Assembly (NCBI GenBank): GCA_027475525.1
Contig: JAMWFC010000116.1
Location: forward strand, 2,727,826-2,791,825
Origin: Macrolepiota albuminosa
Lineage: Eukaryota; Basidiomycota; Agaricomycetes; Agaricales; Agaricaceae
Direction of reading: 5' to 3'
DNA: 64,000 nt
Shown: positions 58,214 through 64,000 of the stretch, piece after piece
Layout of the letters: every line of letters starts with the position of its first letter
How positions within the stretch are numbered: the first letter of the stretch is position 1
Notes under the pieces: model-generated
The model's database searches: none
What the model saw: the letters and a program-made list of their open reading frames with translations, nothing else
What the model was told of the DNA's origin: nothing
Made by a program: the position numbers and the translations under genes

Positions 58214-59698
58214 ATGAGCACTGGGAATGAAGGACAACCCCAGTCCCAGGAGGTACTTACCTCCGTTAGCAGCTCGTCCACTCTTTCCTCCCAAAACGTC
58301 CAATCTGGGGGGGATGCAGGAACAGCCCCCGAAAACCCGTCCGTTGCTCCAACGACTGGGTCCGAGCGTGCCATCGTCAGTCTACTGGAAGAAATCATTG
58401 ACGAATTCAGGCGTGGCAGGCGGCCCAAGTATGATACCGCCGCAGAGATTGTTACCGTCGCCAACACCTCTACACTTCCCCGAGACATTGTCCGAGACAA
58501 CACCAAGAGTTACCTCCAACTCCTTGACAAAATTGAAGCGAAAGCAGCAACACGGCAGCGACAAGCTCGCTGCAAGGAAGAAACTCAGACTGTCTTCGAG
58601 TCAGATCTTGGCCCTCTTAACTCTGCTGGGAGAGGAGAAGGATTCACCACAGAAGGAAGACGTGAAGGAGGAAGTTTTCCTGGAGGAGGCGGAGAAAGTC
58701 ACCCACAATGCCTGTCACATGGACCTCCTCTCGAATCCGAATCAACAGGGCGATTTGCTGATAGCCTTGTTGAAGCCGTGCGACGCGAGTCAAGTGGACG
58801 AGGTAACAGCCTCAAGCGCCGAGAGTCAGATTCAACAGGCAGTGAATCATCAAACTCCTCCGAAACTTCTGATGAGGATGACGGACCTTCCAGAAAGCAC
58901 AGAAGGATTGATGAGAGGAAACTGCCCTGGTACGAACACGAGAAGCTTGCTCGAGAGAATGAGGATCCTCGATGTGCCCGAAACAGGACCCTCCTTCGAC
59001 GCTACCTCCGAAATATTACAGAAGTCAAGCGTAGCATCCTTACATCCCTTACAGCCCCTGCCGATTTCCCATCCTCTGAGTGGGACAAACTCCTCAGGGG
59101 GGAAGAAGTCTGCTTCGACACCCTGTACAGCGCTGTCGGCCATCTTGGAGCTCCTCGGGAGATTCGAGGGCGTCTCGGAAATCGTGAATTCATCTTTGGA
59201 TACAGTTCTCCGCTTAGGAAGGTCGAGACAAGTGGTCAATGGCTCGTCGCAGCGAGCATTTATGCCAAAGGACTCAAATTCGCTTTCCCTGACCGAGAGA
59301 ATGAGTTCCAATCCCACATCAACCACATCCTCAGCCTTTTCGGAGCCAGGCACGAGTCAGCTCATGGCAAGGTCATTGCCTATGACAAGGCAGTTCGAGC
59401 CCGAGTGGGAGGGGGCACCAGACTGTTGCTCACGGACAGACACGAATTTGCAGACATCCGTGACTCCATGCTCGAAGTCGACGGGATCTATTTTAGCGGG
59501 GAAAAGACACCCAGTTCAGGAGCGAGCAAACCCGGAGCCAACAGCAGAGTTAAATCAAGCAACTTATCTGTCTGCAGACGCTGGAACACCGCAAAAGGCT
59601 GCCCCTTTGATGCCAACGTATGCTACTACCAACATGTCTGCAAAACGTGTAGAGGGACACACACCAAGCTCGAGTGCAATGAAAACAGCAAGGATTGA
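58214..59698 (+). CDS. Transposon gag-like protein with C-terminal Cys/His motif
   Basis: A single 494-codon open frame without introns. The N-terminus is polar (STGNEGQPQSQEV); a helical segment (ERAIVSLLEEIIDEFRRG) is followed by an acidic/Ser-rich tract, a conserved-looking globular block (RKLPWYEHEKLAREN ... SEWDKLLRGEEVCFD ... ASIYAKGLKFAFPDRENEF) and a Cys/His end (CRRWNTAKGCPFDANVCYYQH, CKTCRGTHTKLEC) reminiscent of a CCCH/zinc-knuckle. Such proteins are common in agaricomycete genomes next to DIRS-like or related mobile-element genes. No RT or tyrosine recombinase ORF follows, so the element is incomplete. A second long frame, shifted, overlaps it (see findings). Confidence 0.6.
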   Translation: MSTGNEGQPQSQEVLTSVSSSSTLSSQNVQSGGDAGTAPENPSVAPTTGSERAIVSLLEEIIDEFRRGRRPKYDTAAEIVTVANTSTLPRDIVRDNTKSYLQLLDKIEAKAATRQRQARCKEETQTVFESDLGPLNSAGRGEGFTTEGRREGGSFPGGGGESHPQCLSHGPPLESESTGRFADSLVEAVRRESSGRGNSLKRRESDSTGSESSNSSETSDEDDGPSRKHRRIDERKLPWYEHEKLARENEDPRCARNRTLLRRYLRNITEVKRSILTSLTAPADFPSSEWDKLLRGEEVCFDTLYSAVGHLGAPREIRGRLGNREFIFGYSSPLRKVETSGQWLVAASIYAKGLKFAFPDRENEFQSHINHILSLFGARHESAHGKVIAYDKAVRARVGGGTRLLLTDRHEFADIRDSMLEVDGIYFSGEKTPSSGASKPGANSRVKSSNLSVCRRWNTAKGCPFDANVCYYQHVCKTCRGTHTKLECNENSKD

Positions 59699-60133
59699 GG
59701 TATTAAGAGATGGGGGCCCAAAATATCTCCGATACAATTACTACCCCATCACAACGAGCTTCTACCTCGAACTACAGCAGAATGGTCAGAGATGGCAAAA
59801 CCTGTCCCACAGCCCCCGAGATCGGAACTGGAAAATCCTACGAGTTTTTTCTGCCAACGCACAAGGCGGACAGATTCTTCGAAGGAAACAGAGCCGTTAT
59901 CAAAGAGTCGGCACATTGCACCAATCCCTACACATTACATCGAAGCATAGATCGCATACAATGTTGACTTCCCCTTTCTCTTCTTCGTTTCTTGAATGTG
60001 CCTACTTTTCTTTATCCTTAAAAAAATTGAAATAAAGATAATAATAATAATAAAAGAGCTCGGATTCTTCAATTGTTGCGATATCTTCACCACTTGGCGT
60101 TATGTTTTGGTTATTTTATTACGATGTGTTCAA

Positions 60134-60287
60134 AAAAAAATCGAACTCGGACTCTCCACTACGATATGTTTCATCACTTACCGTTCTTCTGTGACGGACT
60201 GTATTCTTCTAAAAAAATCGAACTCGGACTCTCCACTACGATATGTTTCATCACTTACCGTTCTTCTGTGACGGACTGTATTCTTCT
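60134..60287. repeat. 77-bp tandem duplication no. 12 (probable assembly artefact)
   Basis: Identical copies 60134-60210 and 60211-60287, 3' of the gag-like ORF. The rest of 59,699-60,644 holds A/T-rich spacer and an unassigned frame at 60371-60595 that I cannot support as a gene. Confidence 0.95.
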
Positions 60288-60644
60288 CACTTCACTATAA
60301 AAATCGCTTCACTCAACAATAAACCTCATAGGATTTAGCTGCGAAGCGGCATAAATCTAACAAACCGGGCATGGGACACGTGGGACGACCACTCACAAAG
60401 CGCCCGGTAAATAAGAACGTGCAAGTTAACCCGTCCATTGGAACAGTATCCTCTAAGGGCCAGCTACCGTATGATGTCATTCGTGAGATCTTTGCCCACG
60501 ATCTGCCGCGGGAAGACTTCCAACACAAGGACATTCGCGGAATACCGTTCATAACCACAAATGATGAAAATCAATTGGAACGGGGTCGTGCATGAAGATA
60601 TTATAAGGGTGCGTAAGATTTAGATCGTAAATGGGGTAACCAAA

Positions 60645-63458
60645 TCATAAGGTCATAGTCAAAGGTCGTAACGACTGTTCTGTAGGCTCATTGATATCAT
60701 TCATATGGCATCCCTTCAACACTTCTCCAAGAGACGCCCAATTGTTCAGCACATTTTCTGCAAATTCTCGCTCTTCACGGCAGAATCTGTGCACTGATTG
60801 TGTTACGAGCGTGTTCTCTTGTTCAGCACATTTTCTGCAAATTCTCGCTCTTCACGGCAGAATCTGTGCACTGATTGTGTTACGAGCGTGTTCTCACGAT
60901 TATGAAGAACGACGCGGAGTTCGTGCCACATCTATCAAATATTGAGGTTGTTATTCTCGTAGAAAACAATAAAAACAAGATAAACTCACGATGCACGAAT
61001 AAACACACGTCTGCTCAGTTGTGCAGCTATGCTCGCCTGGTCTTTCTCCACAAGGCTGGTAAGTCGCTCAGATTCTTCCTGCCATCCTTCCTTTTGAGCA
61101 CTCCGTATACCATCTAGCTTCAGAGAAGTAGTTTCCACGCGTTTTTTAAGTCGTTCGACTTGATCAAAGGAAAGTCGCTCGTGTCTGATGAGAAGATCAC
61201 GCATAGCAAGATGGAGATCACGTTGACCCTATCGCGCAAAATAAGAAGTGTGTCTGATACATGAGATTTTGAGCAACCTTGAGAGCTTCCAGAGTTGTGT
61301 CAAATAGTCTCCGCATCTGAAGTCCAGACTTGTTTCAACTCCACGGGCAAAACGTTTGACCCAGACTTACCCTTGTTTCTGAGAGTTCAGAATGTCTTTG
61401 AGCGTAGTTGGCTACTTGTTCAAGCCCCAGGCGCACGCCACTTGACAATTCACATTCATCCCCTCTCCAGCAGTGTTCATTGACTTCAGTGACGGCTCTG
61501 AGAGTGTTGGTCAGCCTCGTCAGATCCCCCTGCAAAATGGTGTCATCAATGGTTTGCATGGAATGGTGGGTGTTTAAAGTTTCGGAGACGATAGATGCAG
61601 AAGCAGTATTCAAACGAGGGGAAGAAGGGGATAAAGCAAAGATACGAAGCGAAAAGTGAGTCGGCAGATATGTGTTTCGGAAGGCTGAAGGTGACCGTAC
61701 CGCAGCAGCTTCTCGTCTCCTCATGATGCGTTCTGCAAGAACACAAATCCTCTGCCATTGATCAATCAGAGGATTAAGCCTCCCACGAATAGTCCTGTTG
61801 GGTCTCAATGAAATTTTTGTCGAGTCTTTTCATAAGAATGGGGCGTACGCAAGTTTGTCCTCCAAGTCGCTGGGGATTGTCATTTCTTCAATGCGATCTA
61901 CACGTTTAGAGACGGACTCCTCATCCAACGAGACGGAAGTATGTTTTCGCCAGGTTTCTAAAGACGGCTCCGTCAAAAATACCGCGAGAAGCCCGTCGTC
62001 TTTGATAATCGGGTGATTCCTGTGGCATTGTCATAACAGATCAATCAATTATGCCTTCTATACGCACACTACAAAGTTAAGCGCTCTTGAGAGGCCACGT
62101 CTGTAAGCTATGAGTATCAGCAGTTTTTTTAAAGAGAAATGATCAGCACTCCTTACCGTCGCTGTTCCAAGAATTGCTCATCCGCTGTTGCGACATTTGG
62201 GTGCATAGAAGAGACTACAAGTGGTATAAACTTACCTCCAACTCTTTTGGGGGGTAACGCTGGGATCAAACGGAAGGGATATCGTCGCAATAGGACGTCC
62301 CATAGGTAAACGAACTCCGAGTACCGTCGTTGCACGGAAGGGGTACCACGCTTCTGTTTGTATGAGCAAAAAAGTACTTACAGAGATATGTCGGAAAAAC
62401 GAACTTCGGTCACAACTTCATACACCATGTACCGATTCAGAATAAACCCCTGTGGGCCAAGTAGATTCACTCTAATCACCTCTTGCTTCTTCCACCACTC
62501 GTTTGGCAACCCAGAACCGGCCAAGTTTGATGGAGCACCATTTGTCAAGCCGCCACCTCTTGCTTCTTCCACCACTCGTTTGGCAACCCAGAACCGGCCA
62601 AGTTTGATGGAGCACCATTTGTCAAGCCGCTCTGTGCTATCGAATCCGCTTGAACCACCAGGCGGGCCAAATCGAGAATTGGCATTCCACGGGTCATCGG
62701 ACGCGTAGGCGGGCGTGGGTGCAAGGACTGTACTCGCAGTCTCGCGTCGGTAAGTAGGGGTCGATGAGAAGGCTGACGTGGTGTGCTGGTATCTGGAGAG
62801 GTCAAGTGTTGGCTCGGGTAAGGTATTTTGTGACGATAAAGCCGCGACTTGTTCGATGCTGACGTCTAAGAAGTATGGTTCAATCGGCGAACGGAAGGCG
62901 GGTTTTATAACTCACCTTTCCCTGCTTGTGCTAGTGCGACGAGGGCCAGTGCAACGAAGAATTCAAGTTTTGACACCCGGGGTTTAGAGCTTACAAGATT
63001 GACAATCTGAAAATGAGATAAACTGAGTAACAATGCGATGTTATTACACTTGATTTGACCTTGTCAATGGTCGCAGCCGGAAGGGACGAAGTACTCAAGA
63101 TACGCGACAAGGAGTTGACTGACGCCTCCCCAAGGTCACTGGGACTTGCAGCTGCGAAAGCAGTGTTGTAGATGGCGGGTACTGTTGCATCAGCTGCATG
63201 CAAGCAAGGTCAGGCGTTGGCTCGAGTTTGACTTGTCAACCCTAGTAGCTTAAAAGACACACCAATCACTGAGCTGAATACGGAGGACGTATTCTGGGAA
63301 ATGGGAGTGGGAGCAGGACTCGGGGCAGCACTCCAAGGATCCAATCCATCGTCGTATACCGAGTTCGCCAATGGATTCTCATCTACAAAACTACCACCGA
63401 AACCAACAGCTGAAGATGTGCCCGCGTATCGCTGTGCAGGTCTAGGAGAGTTGAACAT
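60645..63458 (-). CDS. MVP1: Sorting nexin Mvp1/SNX8 (sequence disturbed by two duplications)
   Basis: The gene reads from MFNSPRP at 63458 to a stop at 60645-60647 with about twelve exons (63458-63263, 63193-63060, 63006-62916, 62865-62405, 62353-62236, 62184-62157, 62100-62068, 62019-61849, 61803-61701, 61529-61371, 61328-61278, 61228-60990, then a last exon from about 60931). The N-terminus has NPLANSVYDDGLDPWS; the PX domain has QRRYSEFVYLWDVLLRRYPFRLIPALPPKR; the BAR domain has PLIDQWQRICVLAERIMRRREAA and WHELRVVLHNRE. Mvp1 forms membrane-bending coats for endosomal recycling. Duplication no. 13 truncates the C-terminus as given; collapsing it restores an ending in LTMTL. Duplication no. 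14 adds about 26 codons upstream of the PX domain. The last intron border is one base out in my model. Confidence 0.82.
60742..60895. repeat. 77-bp tandem duplication no. 13 (probable assembly artefact)
   Basis: Identical copies 60742-60818 and 60819-60895 in the last MVP1 exon. As given, an early stop follows; collapsed, the reading frame continues to 60645. Confidence 0.95.
62477..62630. repeat. 77-bp tandem duplication no. 14 (probable assembly artefact)
   Basis: Identical copies 62477-62553 and 62554-62630 in MVP1. Unlike the other coding duplications, the frame is open with both copies, and simple collapse leaves a one-base shift near 62,630. Confidence 0.95.
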
Positions 63459-63703
63459 TGTAGAAGGAAGAGTCGTCGTCTCGGCCAATACCCAACGATC
63501 CCAGGCTTCTGACCGAAGGCGGCAAGCAAGGTGTTTGTTGATCGGCTCGTCGAAGCCATTATCATTACTTATTCCTCCGTTATCACAATGGGAAAGTCTT
63601 GTCAGTAAGTATTAGAAATTTGTACAACCCTGGCCCCACTAAGTACAACTACCCTACGCTATGATTTTCAAAAATAACTTCTGTACAGCCACAACTAGTA
63701 CGT

Positions 63704-64000
63704 CTAGACAGTTTCCGCGGTCTTTTTGGCTGCAAAATGCAGCGTCCAGGTAGAAAGTAATCGCTTGCTATTGACTGTATCACCGTCCAACCTGACACAC
63801 TCAGAGTTAGTAGTGAGGAAAACCAACAATTCTGAGTACATACCCAGGCGTTCCATAAGTGAGCGGCGCTATGAATAAGAACATGCAGAACATGAACAGG
63901 CTAAAGATCGCCACGATGATAGGTCCTTTTATACCAATGTTGGAATGTTCGGATGGACGTCGGCGTGTGAAAGGCCCAACGATGGATATAGGATAATTAA
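63704..64000 (-). CDS. C-terminus of a protein O-mannosyltransferase-like membrane protein (partial)
   Basis: The last two exons on the minus strand: one from the window edge to 63844, and 63791-63704 ending in TAG. The first holds FTRRRPSEHSNIG, a strongly hydrophobic helix (IIVAIFSLFMFCMFLFIA) and PLTYGTPG; the second gives VNSKRLLSTWTLHF. A final membrane helix followed by PLTYG and a W near the end is how dolichyl-phosphate-mannose protein mannosyltransferases (PMT family) finish. The rest lies beyond the window, so the identity rests on about 75 residues. Confidence 0.6.

Noticed and set aside
60371..60595. Plus-strand frame starting MGHVGRPLTKRP
   Set aside because: No domain, no splice context and flanked by repeat DNA; not enough to call a gene.

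Overview
The window is nuclear DNA of a filamentous basidiomycete, most likely an agaricomycete. The evidence is many short introns (about 45-65 nt) per gene, dense and often divergent or convergent gene packing, an F-BAR/DEP/RhoGAP protein and a Crinkler-type protein of fungal kind, and Ty3/gypsy elements of basidiomycete type. I cannot name the species.

Layout. Positions 1-13,603 are a nested LTR-retrotransposon block. A Ty3/gypsy family ('family 1') forms an array: the end of one internal region (antisense gene, 1-2275), an LTR (2601-3551), a second internal region with the 3' half of pol (3556-5446) and an antisense gene (5877-8345), and an LTR (8515-9454). To its right lies the 3' part of a chromodomain Ty3 element: integrase plus chromodomain (9457-10770), another antisense gene (11030-12734) and its LTR (12862-13603). 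Family 1 therefore looks inserted into the chromovirus pol. In both families the antisense gene sits in the env position and encodes a six-cysteine cluster of Zn(II)2Cys6 spacing. An AT-rich, gene-free tract with a foldback element follows (13,604-14,811).

From 14,812 on the window is a conserved housekeeping region: GID5/ARMC8 (-), AP-1 gamma adaptin (+), SF3B1 (-), a small W/G-rich protein (+), an SLC35F transporter (-), an amidase (+), COX23 (-), U2AF large subunit (-), FIS1 (+), an M50B-like membrane protein (-), histone H2A (+), an RGD2-like RhoGAP (+), tRNA-Thr, mitochondrial ribosomal protein mL44 (+), a dynactin p24-like protein (-), a CCC2/ATP7-type copper ATPase (-), a Crinkler-like P-loop NTPase (-), CWF23/DNAJC17 (+), a transposon gag-like ORF (+), MVP1/SNX8 (-), and the 3' end of a protein O-mannosyltransferase-like gene (-). 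Gene symbols are given only where the family is clear. Functions group into splicing (SF3B1, U2AF2, CWF23), vesicle traffic (AP-1, MVP1, RGD2), mitochondria (FIS1, COX23, mL44) and metal/solute transport. I see no operon-like or clustered pathway.

The most important technical observation is that 14 perfect or near-perfect tandem duplications lie across the window and all have a period of exactly 77 bp. Collapsing them restores reading frames in the retroelement genes and at the MVP1 C-terminus. This is the signature of unmerged k=77 overlaps in a short-read de Bruijn assembly and not of biology. Anyone using these sequences should collapse or re-verify them first.
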